Shown here: positions 1-11,953 of the stretch, piece after piece
Layout: each line of letters starts with the position of its first letter
Position numbering within the stretch: position 1 is the stretch's first letter
Assembly (NCBI RefSeq): GCF_003668565.1
Contig: NZ_RCWJ01000004.1
Span: 1 to 64,000, forward strand
Reading direction: 5' to 3'
DNA from: Mycetocola zhadangensis
Lineage (GTDB): Bacteria > Actinomycetota > Actinomycetes > Actinomycetales > Microbacteriaceae
DNA length: 64,000 bases
Notes under the pieces: model-generated
Told to the model about the DNA's origin: nothing
What the model saw: the letters and a program-made list of their open reading frames with translations, nothing else
Databases searched by the model: none
Program-made: the position numbers and the translations under genes

Positions 1-316
1 CCCAACCAGAAAAGGCCGAGTCAACGGGTATTTGGCATTTGACATTGTGCACGCTGTTGAGTTCTCAAGGATCGGATGCTCCCGCTTTTCACCCCTCAGG
101 GCTGCTCCGCAGGGCAACTTCTCTACCCTAGCACCAGTTATTCGCCAGCCTGACCACGCGATTTTGAACCGAAGTTCGAAACTCGTATCGAGCTGGACCC
201 TGATGAAGGGCCATCTTCAGACGCTGACTAACCTGAAATCAGGTGCCTTCTGTCTGAAGAAGTTTGTTCCGCATGAGGCCGGCGAGCTAAGCTCAGCCGC
301 ACCTTTGGGGTGACGA
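1..316 (-). other. 5' leader of an rRNA operon (16S gene lies off the left edge)
   Basis: Read on the minus strand, this stretch carries the word order typical of actinobacterial pre-16S leaders: CTTGAGAACTCAACAGCGTG, then GTCAAATGCCAAATACC, then CTTTTCTGGTTGGG at the window edge. In related organisms these lie roughly 100-200 nt before the 16S rRNA. No rRNA gene body is inside the window. The small plus-strand reading frame at 32-313 is not a gene. Several short hairpins, such as the dyad ACCTGA/TCAGGT near 230-243, fit a structured leader. The inference is that the operon is transcribed leftwards out of the window. Confidence 0.75.
47..72 (-). promoter_or_regulatory. boxA-like antitermination element in the rRNA leader
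   Basis: On the minus strand the segment reads ATCCTTGAGAACTCAACAG followed by CGTGCAC. It resembles the boxA element that loads the Nus antitermination complex in rRNA leaders of Gram-positive bacteria. The assignment is by similarity of words and position only. Confidence 0.5.
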
Positions 317-322
317 GTAGTT

Positions 323-351
323 ACTCTACGTAGAGTCTGGCCGGCTCGCAA
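323..351 (-). promoter_or_regulatory. rRNA operon promoter
   Basis: On the minus strand there is a -35 TTGCGA (346-351), a 17-bp spacer and a -10 TAGAGT (323-328). The -10 is half of a perfect 14-bp palindrome, ACTCTACGTAGAGT (323-336). The site lies between the end of tyrS and the rRNA leader, so rRNA transcription can start independently of tyrS. Confidence 0.6.
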
Positions 352-416
352 GTTGCTTCTGCAGGCCGGGCGTGTCGGCCCGGAATCCCGCCGCGGTCGA
401 CGGTTTCGGAGCGACG

Positions 417-1712
417 CTACTCGGTGAAGATTCCGGCCAGGGTCTTCTTACCTCGACGAAGCACAGCAACTCCCCCGGCCAACGTGTCATTCAGAACGGC
501 TGCCTCATCGGTGACCTTGGCGTTGTTGAGGTAAACCCCGCCCTGGGCAATGGCCCGCCGGGCCTCGCCGATGCTCGAGGTGAGCTTGGTGTCGACAAGG
601 AGCTGCGTGAGCGAAACTCCGAGCGGAGCTGTCACGTTTGGAAGCTCCGAAATCGCGGAAGCCAGCGTCGGTGCATCGAGGCCCGTCAATTCGCCCTGCC
701 CGAAGAGAGCTGCGGACGCGGCGATCGCGGCATCCGTTGCTTCAATTCCGTGAACGAGAGACGTGACCTCGTAAGCGAGTCGCTTCTGAGCTTCGCGACG
801 GAAAGGCTCGCTTGCGACAACCCCCTCAAGTCGTTCGATCTCTTCACGGGAAAGGAAGGTGAAGACCTTAAGCCGCGCGATGACGTCAGCGTCATCGGAG
901 TTGACCCAGAACTGGTAGAACGCGTACGGGCTCGTCATCTCGGGATCGAGCCAGACAGCATTGCCCTCGCTCTTACCGAACTTCGTGCCATCGGAGTTGG
1001 TGATGAGCGGCGTGCCAATGGCGTGCGCGCTGTTTCCCTCGGCCTTGTGGATGAGGTCGGTTCCGCTCGTCAGGTTGCCCCACTGGTCGCTGCCTCCGGT
1101 CTGGAGTACACAGCCGTAGCTGCGGTAGAGCTCGAGGAAGTCCATCCCCTGCAGGATCTGGTAGCTGAACTCGGTGTAGCTGATACCGGCGTCAGAGTTG
1201 AGGCGCGCGCTGACAGCGTCCTTCTTGAGCATGGTTCCGACACGGAAGTACTTGCCGACGTCGCGGAGGAAGTCGATGGCGGAGAGCGGCGCCGTCCAGT
1301 CGAGGTTGTTCACCATGCGCGCAGCGTTGTCGCCCTCGAAGCTGAGGAAGCGAGAGACCTGGCCCTGCAGCCGTTCGACCCAATCGGCGACGGTCTCTCG
1401 TGTGTTGAGTGTGCGCTCCGCTGTTGGGCGCGGGTCACCGATGAGGCCCGTCGATCCGCCGACGAGGCCCAGCGGCTTGTGGCCGGCCAGCTGGATGCGG
1501 CGCATCAGCAACAGCTGAACCAGGTTTCCGAGGTGCAGGCTGGGGGCCGTCGGGTCGAAGCCGCAGTAGTAGGTGATCGGGTCACCCGCGAGCAGCTCTT
1601 TCAGTTCGCCCTGGTCTGTCGACACGTGCACGAGGCCGCGCCAGACGAGTTCCTCCCAGATGTCATCAAAGGTGGGGTCGTTCGCTTGGCTCGAAAGAAG
1701 TGACGTTGACAC
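417..1712 (-). CDS. tyrS: tyrosyl-tRNA synthetase
   Basis: Class I synthetase that charges tRNA-Tyr with tyrosine in the cytoplasm. The HIGH-type signature is HLGNL (residues 60-64 from the chosen start), the KMSKS-type signature is KFGKS (about residue 250), and an S4-like RNA-binding segment ends the protein. I chose the GTG at 1712, giving 431 residues, the usual length. The frame stays open to an ATG at 1781, but those 23 residues are not family-like, and a -10 hexamer TAACCT sits 7 nt before the GTG, suggesting a leaderless mRNA. The gene is followed downstream by an rRNA operon on the same strand. Confidence 0.95.
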   Translation of the reverse strand: MSTSLLSSQANDPTFDDIWEELVWRGLVHVSTDQGELKELLAGDPITYYCGFDPTAPSLHLGNLVQLLLMRRIQLAGHKPLGLVGGSTGLIGDPRPTAERTLNTRETVADWVERLQGQVSRFLSFEGDNAARMVNNLDWTAPLSAIDFLRDVGKYFRVGTMLKKDAVSARLNSDAGISYTEFSYQILQGMDFLELYRSYGCVLQTGGSDQWGNLTSGTDLIHKAEGNSAHAIGTPLITNSDGTKFGKSEGNAVWLDPEMTSPYAFYQFWVNSDDADVIARLKVFTFLSREEIERLEGVVASEPFRREAQKRLAYEVTSLVHGIEATDAAIAASAALFGQGELTGLDAPTLASAISELPNVTAPLGVSLTQLLVDTKLTSSIGEARRAIAQGGVYLNNAKVTDEAAVLNDTLAGGVAVLRRGKKTLAGIFTE

Positions 1713-1719
1713 GACTGAC

Positions 1720-1725
1720 AGGTTA
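1720..1725 (-). promoter_or_regulatory. -10 element of leaderless tyrS promoter
   Basis: TAACCT on the minus strand lies 7 nt before the GTG start of tyrS, so the mRNA would begin at or next to the start codon. No clear -35 hexamer is visible. The same spacing recurs at many genes of this window. Confidence 0.4.
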
Positions 1726-1774
1726 TCAGCGGCCACCGTCCGATCCGTGCCGCTGTGAGGCTCAGACCTCACTC

Positions 1775-1803
1775 TTGACATGGTTTAGGTTATTTCCTAA
1801 TAT
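1775..1803 (+). promoter_or_regulatory. near-consensus sigma-70 promoter of the satD operon
   Basis: TTGACA (1775-1780), a 17-bp spacer and TAATAT (1798-1803) form an almost perfect housekeeping promoter reading into the SatD gene, whose Shine-Dalgarno AAGGAG is at 1833-1838. A dyad TTAGG-n6-CCTAA (1785-1800) overlaps the spacer and the -10, so the promoter is probably held down by a repressor. Confidence 0.8.
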
Positions 1804-1831
1804 CGAGCTAGTTCAGCTTGTGGACTAAACC
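1785..1831. promoter_or_regulatory. candidate operator cluster upstream of satD
   Basis: Four TTAG/CTAA-type half sites lie in 47 bp: TTAGG (1785-1789), CCTAA (1796-1800), CTAGTT (1808-1813) and ACTAAACC (1824-1831). GGTTTAG (1782-1788) and CTAAACC (1825-1831) are also a 7-bp inverted repeat. The arrangement fits a dimeric repressor; no regulator gene is adjacent. Confidence 0.35.
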
Positions 1832-1842
1832 GAAGGAGCGCC

Positions 1843-2472
1843 ATGTTTGTCGTCACCGCTGACCAGGTCGGCAGCCGTCACAGCGCGGACAAGGTCGCAG
1901 AGACTCTCGTCGCGCTGAACTCTGAGCATGGTGCACAACTGTCGCTCCCCGCTGATCGGACGGCCGGAGACGAGTTGCAGCTCCTGGTCGATGATGCCGA
2001 GCTGGTTCTGACCCTCGTTCTCGAGCTCACGCGGAATGGCGACTGGAGCGTCGGCGTCGGGGTCGGTTCGGTCCGGGAACCTCTTCCCTCGGACACTCGG
2101 GAGGCGACGGGCGAGGCATTTTATGCAGCGCGGGATGCCGTCACTCGCGCGAAAAAGCAGGCCACCCGGTTTGCACTCACTCTGGCCGGGAATGAGGAAG
2201 AGCCTTCGCGGAGCATCCGTGGCACGGACGTTGAGTCGCTCGTCACTCTCCTGCTTCACCTCAGAGAACGTCGAACCGATGGAGGCTGGGAACTGTTCGA
2301 CCTGCTCTCGACGGGACTGACCCAATCCGAGTCGGCCGACCGGCTCGGGATAACCGCTGGGGCCGCGAGCCTGCGCGCTCGGGCAGCGGGCATCCGTGTC
2401 GAACGGGCAGCGTCTGAGGCGCTTGTTAGGCTACTCGACACCATCAACGGAAGCGAGGAGGCCCAGGCGTGA
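1843..2472 (+). CDS. SatD family protein
   Basis: A 209-residue cytoplasmic protein. The start MFVVTADQVGSR matches the N-terminal signature of the SatD family, named after a Streptococcus mutans acid-tolerance locus; the biochemical activity is unknown. A helix-turn-helix-like segment is visible near residues 150-190 (STGLTQSESADRLGI), suggesting nucleic-acid binding. It has a good Shine-Dalgarno AAGGAG and overlaps the next gene by 4 nt (GTGA), so the two are translationally coupled. It is divergent from tyrS and served by the strong promoter at 1775-1803. Confidence 0.7.
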   Translation: MFVVTADQVGSRHSADKVAETLVALNSEHGAQLSLPADRTAGDELQLLVDDAELVLTLVLELTRNGDWSVGVGVGSVREPLPSDTREATGEAFYAARDAVTRAKKQATRFALTLAGNEEEPSRSIRGTDVESLVTLLLHLRERRTDGGWELFDLLSTGLTQSESADRLGITAGAASLRARAAGIRVERAASEALVRLLDTINGSEEAQA

Positions 2473-3077
2473 CACCAATCGTCGGCGCGATTCCCGTGAC
2501 GCTTTACTGGGTCGCGGTTCTCCTGCTTGCTGTCGGTTGCCTGACGGTCATCGCGCTGGCGCACTGGCGACAGAAACCTCGCTGGATTCTTATCGCCGCC
2601 GGTCTGCTCGCTGCAAATCTCGGGCTGCTTGCGATTCCGTCGCCCGAGGTCTGGCTCGGAGTGCTTCTGGCGCTCGGGCTGCTTTCGCTCGCCATCGCCG
2701 TGCTTGGCGGCGGCATCGCCACCAGTTACGTCCTCAAACTCGCCACTCGCGGTTTGGTTCGCCCGGGACTGTTCGGCGGCATTCTGGTCACCGAGCCGGA
2801 GCGCAACCGGCAGGGTGTTGTGCGCACCAGTCCCGCGGCGCAGCACGAGGTCCTCCGAGGCGGACGAACGATCGGCTACCTCGAGCGATTCGCCGTCGCC
2901 GCCACACTCATGGCGGGGTTTCCCGAAGCCATCGCGATCATCGTGGCCATCAAGGGTGTCGGCCGGTTCACCGAGCTCGAAGCTCCCGAGGCTCGGGAGC
3001 GATTCATCATCGGCACCTTCGCGAGCCTGATCTGGGCGTCGTCGAGCGCTGGCCTGTTCTACTTTGCGCTGAGCTGA
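2469..3077 (+). CDS. membrane protein, partner of SatD-like protein
   Basis: 202 residues with about four to five hydrophobic segments (roughly residues 8-30, 37-55, 58-85, then 135-160 and 175-202). A hydrophilic stretch with VRTSPAAQHEVLRGG lies in the middle. It starts at a GTG overlapping the SatD stop codon. Membrane proteins of this size often accompany SatD-like genes in actinobacteria; the function is unknown. It ends 51 bp before the convergent glycosylase gene. Confidence 0.6.
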   Translation: MTPIVGAIPVTLYWVAVLLLAVGCLTVIALAHWRQKPRWILIAAGLLAANLGLLAIPSPEVWLGVLLALGLLSLAIAVLGGGIATSYVLKLATRGLVRPGLFGGILVTEPERNRQGVVRTSPAAQHEVLRGGRTIGYLERFAVAATLMAGFPEAIAIIVAIKGVGRFTELEAPEARERFIIGTFASLIWASSSAGLFYFALS

Positions 3078-3128
3078 GTTTTTCACTGAGCTGGTATGTG
3101 CACCGAGGTGTCACACCCTGCCGCTTAC

Positions 3129-3719
3129 TCAGGCTTTGGGATGCCTCTTGTACGGCGAGACGCTGGACTCCCCCGGAATCCAGAAGCGCCAGGGCAGATC
3201 GGCTCCCCCGGCAAGCCCGGTCCTTGGTCCGCTCAGGTGCTCGACCGGCGCCGCAGCGCGTTCGAGCGAAAACGGTGGAGCGAAAAGGTCACTGCCGTCG
3301 TCACTCAGGCTGATGCCGAGGGCGACGACGAGTCGCGCCGGCCCCTGGGCCAGGTCGCGGTCGGTCTTTGACGTCGTCCGGCGCCATCGGGCCAGCTCGA
3401 TGCCCTCGACGATTTCACCGGCGCGGATCAGACAACCCGACGCAACTCCGTCGGGTGAGCAGACGATGTTGGCGCAGACGTGCATCCCGTAGGTGAAGTA
3501 GCAATACAGGTGCCCCGGCTCACCGAACATGCTCGCGTTCCGGGCGGTCTTACCCCGGAAGGCATGCGAACCCGGGTCAACGCCCTGGCCGATGTACGCC
3601 TCCACCTCGGTGATGCGCACCCCGACGGTGCCGTCCTCGGTCGTGTGACGGAGGACGGCACCGAGCAGGTCAGGCGCGACCTCGACGGCCGGCCGTTCAA
3701 AGAACGCGCGATCGAACAC
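3129..3719 (-). CDS. DNA-3-methyladenine glycosylase (AAG/MPG type)
   Basis: 196 residues. Removes alkylated purines from DNA, starting base-excision repair. Family motifs are visible: RITEVEAYIG (with the catalytic Glu), DPGSHAFRGKTARN, GHLYCYFTYGMH and CLIRAGE. The start is a GTG at 3719, two bases after the argH stop codon, so it is the last cistron of the arginine cluster. The link to arginine synthesis is positional only. Confidence 0.92.
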   Translation of the reverse strand: MFDRAFFERPAVEVAPDLLGAVLRHTTEDGTVGVRITEVEAYIGQGVDPGSHAFRGKTARNASMFGEPGHLYCYFTYGMHVCANIVCSPDGVASGCLIRAGEIVEGIELARWRRTTSKTDRDLAQGPARLVVALGISLSDDGSDLFAPPFSLERAAAPVEHLSGPRTGLAGGADLPWRFWIPGESSVSPYKRHPKA

Positions 3720-3721
3720 GG

Positions 3722-6363
<2,642 letters not shown>

Positions 6364-6395
6364 TACGATCTTCTCCTTGTAATACGTGTGAAATC

Positions 6396-6401
6396 AGTTT
6401 A
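6396..6401 (-). promoter_or_regulatory. candidate -10 element upstream of argG
   Basis: TAAACT on the minus strand, in the argF-argG gap. A start about 7 nt downstream would leave a leader of about 26 nt that still contains the argG Shine-Dalgarno. The same hexamer precedes hisC and the SDR gene at 15290. No good -35 is visible and no ARG box is recognisable. Confidence 0.3.
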
Positions 6402-6432
6402 GTAAAGCTGTCGGCGCGAGAACGCCGGACAA

Positions 6433-8590
<2,158 letters not shown>

Positions 8591-8594
<4 letters not shown>

Positions 8595-9517
8595 GAGTCC
8601 TCCCCCACAATCTGTGTTCCAATTCCCCGCTGGGTGAAGACCTCAAGCAGGATGGAGTGCTCGAGTCGACCATCGATGATGGCCGCGTTTCGAACGCCGC
8701 CGTCGACCGCCTCGAGGCAGGCCGTCATCTTCGGGATCATTCCCGATTCCAGCGAGGGAAGCAGGGCCCTCAGTTCGCGCGTGGTGATGACGGACACCAG
8801 CGATTCCCGGTCGGGCCAGTCGCTGTACAGTCCGGCCACGTCGGTGAGGATGAGGAACTTGTCTGCGTTGAGAGCGACGGCCAGGGCGGATGCCGCGGAG
8901 TCAGCGTTCACGTTTAGCACCGCACCTGGGGTGTCCCCGTCTGGCGCGATCGAAGAGACAACGGGGATGAGTCCGGCGTCGATCGCGTCGAGCACCACCT
9001 GCGGTGCAACCGAGACGACGTCACCGACGAGTCCGAGGTCGACCGCCTCTCCGTCCACGATCGCCCCGCGCCGTGCACCGGTGAACAGGGTGGACGCGCG
9101 GTTGTCGTCGGAAGCCGCTTCTCCGCTGAACCCGACAGCGAAATCGCCGTGCTCGTTGATCAGGTCAACCAGGTGCGCGTTGACGTTCGTGGTGAGCACG
9201 TCCTTGACGACGGCCATGGCCTCGGGCGTGGTGACGCGGTAACCGCCACGAAACTCGCTCTCGATCCCGAGCTCGGTCAGTCGAGCGGAGATCTGGGGGC
9301 CTCCGCCATGAACGACGACCGGCTTGAGCCCGGCGTGACGCAGGAACACCATATCTTCGGCGAACGCCCGTGTGAGCTCATCGCTGACCATGGCGTTGCC
9401 GCCGAACTTCACGACCGCGATCGCGCCGTGGTAGCGCTTCAGCCAGGGCAGGGCCTCGATGAGCACTGACGCTTTCGCGATGGCCTCGCTTGTGGCTGCT
9501 GTGTGTGACGTCATCAT
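8591..9517 (-). CDS. argB: acetylglutamate kinase
   Basis: 308 residues. Phosphorylates N-acetylglutamate; usually the arginine-inhibited step. The glycine-rich site VKFGGNAM (about residue 36) and VHGGGPQIS are visible, with LTDVAGLY near the C-terminus. Arginine-sensitive family members have an extended N-terminal helix, and about 25 extra N-terminal residues are present here; feedback inhibition is an inference. It begins at the last base of argJ and overlaps argD by 4 nt. Confidence 0.95.
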
Positions 9518-10668
9518 CAGCTTGAGTACGCGCTGTTCTCGTGTACGTAATCGTGCGTGAGGTCATTGGTCAGGATGGTGGCCGACTCGGTGCCTTCCTT
9601 GAGGTCGATCACAACGGACACCGCCCGTTCACTGAGGTCGACGTCTTCGCGCGGAGCGTCAGGGGCGCCGGCGTGGCACACCCGAACACCGTTCATGGTG
9701 ACGTCGACGGCGTACGGGTCGAACGGTGCCTGGGTGGTTCCAATTGCGGCGAGCACCCGACCCCAGTTCGGATCGTTGCCGAACACCGCGGCTTTGAAGA
9801 GATTGTTGCGCGCAACCGAGCGACCCACCTCGACGGCGTCGTCTTCGGTCACGGCGCCGCGCACCTCAATGGTGATGTCGTGGCTCGCACCCTCGGCGTC
9901 CCCCTGCAGCTGGCGGGCGAGGTCGAGACAGATTTCACGGACGGCCGCCGTGAAGGTGTCTGCGTCCGGGGACACTCCCGATGCACCAGACGCCAGGAGC
10001 GAAACCTGGTCGTTGGTCGACATGCAGCCATCCGAGTCGAGTCGGTCGAAACTGACCCGGGTGGCCGCGCGCAGTGAGCGGTCGAGCTGGTCGCTGGCAA
10101 GGTCGGCGTCTGTGGTGAGCACGACCAGCATGGTGGCCAGTCCAGGCGCGAGCATTCCGGCACCCTTGGCCATTCCGCCGATCACCCAGCCGTCGCCTTC
10201 GAACACCGCCGTCTTCGGGTGGCTGTCCGTGGTCAGGATGGCCTCGGCCGCGTCGTCACCACCGTTGACGCTCAGCTCAGCGGCCGCTGTGGCGACCCCG
10301 GGGAGGAGTTTGTCGCGATCGAGTTGCTCACCGATCAGGCCGGTGGAGCAGACCAAGACGTCGCCCGCTGACACCTCAAGCGCTGCAGCGACGGCTTCAG
10401 CCGTTGCGTGTGTGGTCTGGAAGCCCTGCGGCCCGGTGAAGCAGTTGGCTCCCCCGGAGTTCAGCACGATGGCGCTGACCGTTCCATCATCGATGACCTG
10501 CTTCGACCAGAGGATCGGGTTGGCCTGTGCGCGATTGCTCGTGAACACGGCAGCCGATGAGTGGCGAGGGCCGCGGTTGACGACGAGGGCCAGGTCTTTG
10601 CCACCGGATGCCTTGAGTCCGATCGCGATTCCCGACGCTTCAAATCCCTGTGCTGCTGTGACGGTCAT
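9517..10668 (-). CDS. argJ: bifunctional ornithine acetyltransferase/N-acetylglutamate synthase
   Basis: 383 residues. Transfers acetyl from acetylornithine to glutamate, making the cyclic pathway. The self-cleavage site is visible in [13 protein letters not shown], with a Thr nucleophile expected after Ala. The start overlaps the argC stop by 4 nt. Confidence 0.95.
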   Translation of the reverse strand: MTVTAAQGFEASGIAIGLKASGGKDLALVVNRGPRHSSAAVFTSNRAQANPILWSKQVIDDGTVSAIVLNSGGANCFTGPQGFQTTHATAEAVAAALEVSAGDVLVCSTGLIGEQLDRDKLLPGVATAAAELSVNGGDDAAEAILTTDSHPKTAVFEGDGWVIGGMAKGAGMLAPGLATMLVVLTTDADLASDQLDRSLRAATRVSFDRLDSDGCMSTNDQVSLLASGASGVSPDADTFTAAVREICLDLARQLQGDAEGASHDITIEVRGAVTEDDAVEVGRSVARNNLFKAAVFGNDPNWGRVLAAIGTTQAPFDPYAVDVTMNGVRVCHAGAPDAPREDVDLSERAVSVVIDLKEGTESATILTNDLTHDYVHENSAYSS

Positions 10669-11720
10669 GGCGCTACTCCGTTCAGAGGAAGCCCTGTCGC
10701 TTCCTCGAGTCCCAGTGCGATGTTCGCTGACTGAATGGCGGCACCGGCGGTGCCCTTGGCGAGGTTGTCCACGGCGGTGACAACGACGACGCGACCGGCG
10801 GCCTCGTCGACGGCGAGTCCCATCAGCATGGTGTTCGCGCCGATCACGTCGGCGGTCCGGGGGAACTCGCCCTCCGGAAGGAGCTGAACGAATGTCTCGG
10901 AACCGTAGGCGTCCTGCCAGGCTGCGCGAATGGCATCCGTCGTCGTTCCAGGAACAATGCGGGCGGTGCTCGTTGCCAGGATGCCGCGCGACATCGGCAC
11001 CAGAACCGGGGTGAACGAGATGCTCACGTCGGTCGCACCGGCCGTGCGGAGGCTCTGCGCGATCTCGGGGATGTGCCTGTGGGTTCCGCCGACCGCGTAC
11101 GGGTTCGCTGAGCCGAGAATTTCGCTCGCGAGCAGATTGGTCTTGAGGGCTTTTCCGGCACCGGACGGGCCGACCGCGAGCACCGAGACGATGTCGGTTG
11201 CCTCGATCACACCGGCGAGGATGCCGGGAACCAGCGAGAGCGCCACCGTGCTGGCGTTGCAGCCGGGGGCTGCTATCCGCGTGGCGCCAACGAGGTTGTT
11301 CCGTTGTTTCACCGGCCCGGATGCGGTGGCAAGGGGAAGTTCAGGAACGCCGTACTGCCAGGCTCCGAAGTACTCGCCGCCGTAGAACTGTGCCCAGTCC
11401 GCCTCGCTGGTGAGCCGATGGTCGGCTCCACAGTCAACAACGAGGGTGTTCGCGGGCAGCTGGGCGGTGACCTCACCTGACTTGCCGTGCGGCAGGGCGA
11501 GGAAAACGACATCATGCCCGGCGAGATTCTCCGGTGTGGTGTCGGTCAGTGTCAGGTGCGCGAGGGAGCGCAGGTGCGGTTGCACGGATGCCAGGGGCTG
11601 GCCGGCATTGGAATGCGCGGTCACCGTGCGGATGTCGAAGTCGGGGTGGGCTGCGATCAGTCGCAACAACTCGCCCCCTGCGTATCCGGATGCTCCGGCT
11701 ACAGCTACAGAGAAGGACAT
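10665..11720 (-). CDS. argC: N-acetyl-gamma-glutamyl-phosphate reductase
   Basis: 351 residues. NADPH-dependent reduction of acetylglutamyl phosphate. The N-terminal dinucleotide motif [13 protein letters not shown] and the catalytic Cys in PGCNAST are present. It is the first structural gene of the arginine cluster, with a weak Shine-Dalgarno AAGG upstream of the ATG. A candidate arginine-rich leader peptide lies 85 bp further upstream. Confidence 0.96.
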   Translation of the reverse strand: MSFSVAVAGASGYAGGELLRLIAAHPDFDIRTVTAHSNAGQPLASVQPHLRSLAHLTLTDTTPENLAGHDVVFLALPHGKSGEVTAQLPANTLVVDCGADHRLTSEADWAQFYGGEYFGAWQYGVPELPLATASGPVKQRNNLVGATRIAAPGCNASTVALSLVPGILAGVIEATDIVSVLAVGPSGAGKALKTNLLASEILGSANPYAVGGTHRHIPEIAQSLRTAGATDVSISFTPVLVPMSRGILATSTARIVPGTTTDAIRAAWQDAYGSETFVQLLPEGEFPRTADVIGANTMLMGLAVDEAAGRVVVVTAVDNLAKGTAGAAIQSANIALGLEEATGLPLNGVAP

Positions 11721-11773
11721 GGCTCTACCTTATTGAGGAAACGATGCGGGAAATGGTCGGCGGCGCCTCTCGG

Positions 11774-11792
11774 AACCGTGCCATGCACCGTT
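11774..11792 (-). promoter_or_regulatory. hairpin between the Arg leader peptide and argC
   Basis: On the minus strand AACGGTGC and GCACGGTT pair at 7 of 8 positions around an ATG loop. It begins 14 nt after the stop codon of the candidate leader peptide and ends 54 nt before argC. There is no U-run, so if it regulates, it would act on translation or Rho access rather than as an intrinsic terminator. Confidence 0.3.
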
Positions 11793-11805
11793 CGCCCAGC
11801 GTCGC

Positions 11806-11892
11806 CTATCGTCGCTCTGAAGTGGTACGGCGTCGACGGAGTGCGCTCGGGGCGAAGCCCTGGGCTGAAACACTGGTGTCGATGGTGGCCAT
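11806..11892 (-). CDS. candidate arginine-rich leader peptide of the arg operon
   Basis: A 28-codon frame starting at an ATG at 11892 and ending with TAG. Six of the last ten residues are Arg, four in a row (ALRRRRTTSERR), in codons CGT, CGA, CGC and CGT, then CGA and CGA next to the stop. A -10 hexamer TAGAGT lies exactly 6 nt before the ATG, as at other apparently leaderless genes here. Ribosome stalling at Arg codons could report charged tRNA-Arg to the operon, by analogy with amino-acid leader peptides. A short frame in GC-rich DNA can be Arg-rich by chance, so this is a hypothesis. Confidence 0.45.
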   Translation of the reverse strand: MATIDTSVSAQGFAPSALRRRRTTSERR

Positions 11893-11898
11893 GGGTCG

Positions 11899-11904
11899 AC
11901 TCTA
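11899..11904 (-). promoter_or_regulatory. -10 element of the arg operon promoter
   Basis: TAGAGT on the minus strand, identical to the -10 of the rRNA promoter at 323-328, 6 nt before the leader-peptide ATG. A possible -35 TTGGCG lies 19 bp further upstream, a long spacing. Confidence 0.4.
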
Positions 11905-11953
11905 GCGCGCCCTCTGTGGCATCCGCCAATCGACATGACCGGGAACGACGCCG

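Noticed and set aside
32-313. 93-residue plus-strand frame at the left edge
   Set aside because: Lies across the rRNA leader; the DNA matches leader words, not a gene.
372-1703. 443-residue plus-strand open frame opposite tyrS
   Set aside because: It is the antisense of tyrS; such long shadows are common in GC-rich genes and it shows no family motif.
1713-1842. T-box riboswitch upstream of tyrS
   Set aside because: The region is too short, has no T-box sequence, and tyrS appears leaderless.
6364-6432. argR between argF and argG
   Set aside because: The gap is only 69 bp and holds no coding sequence.
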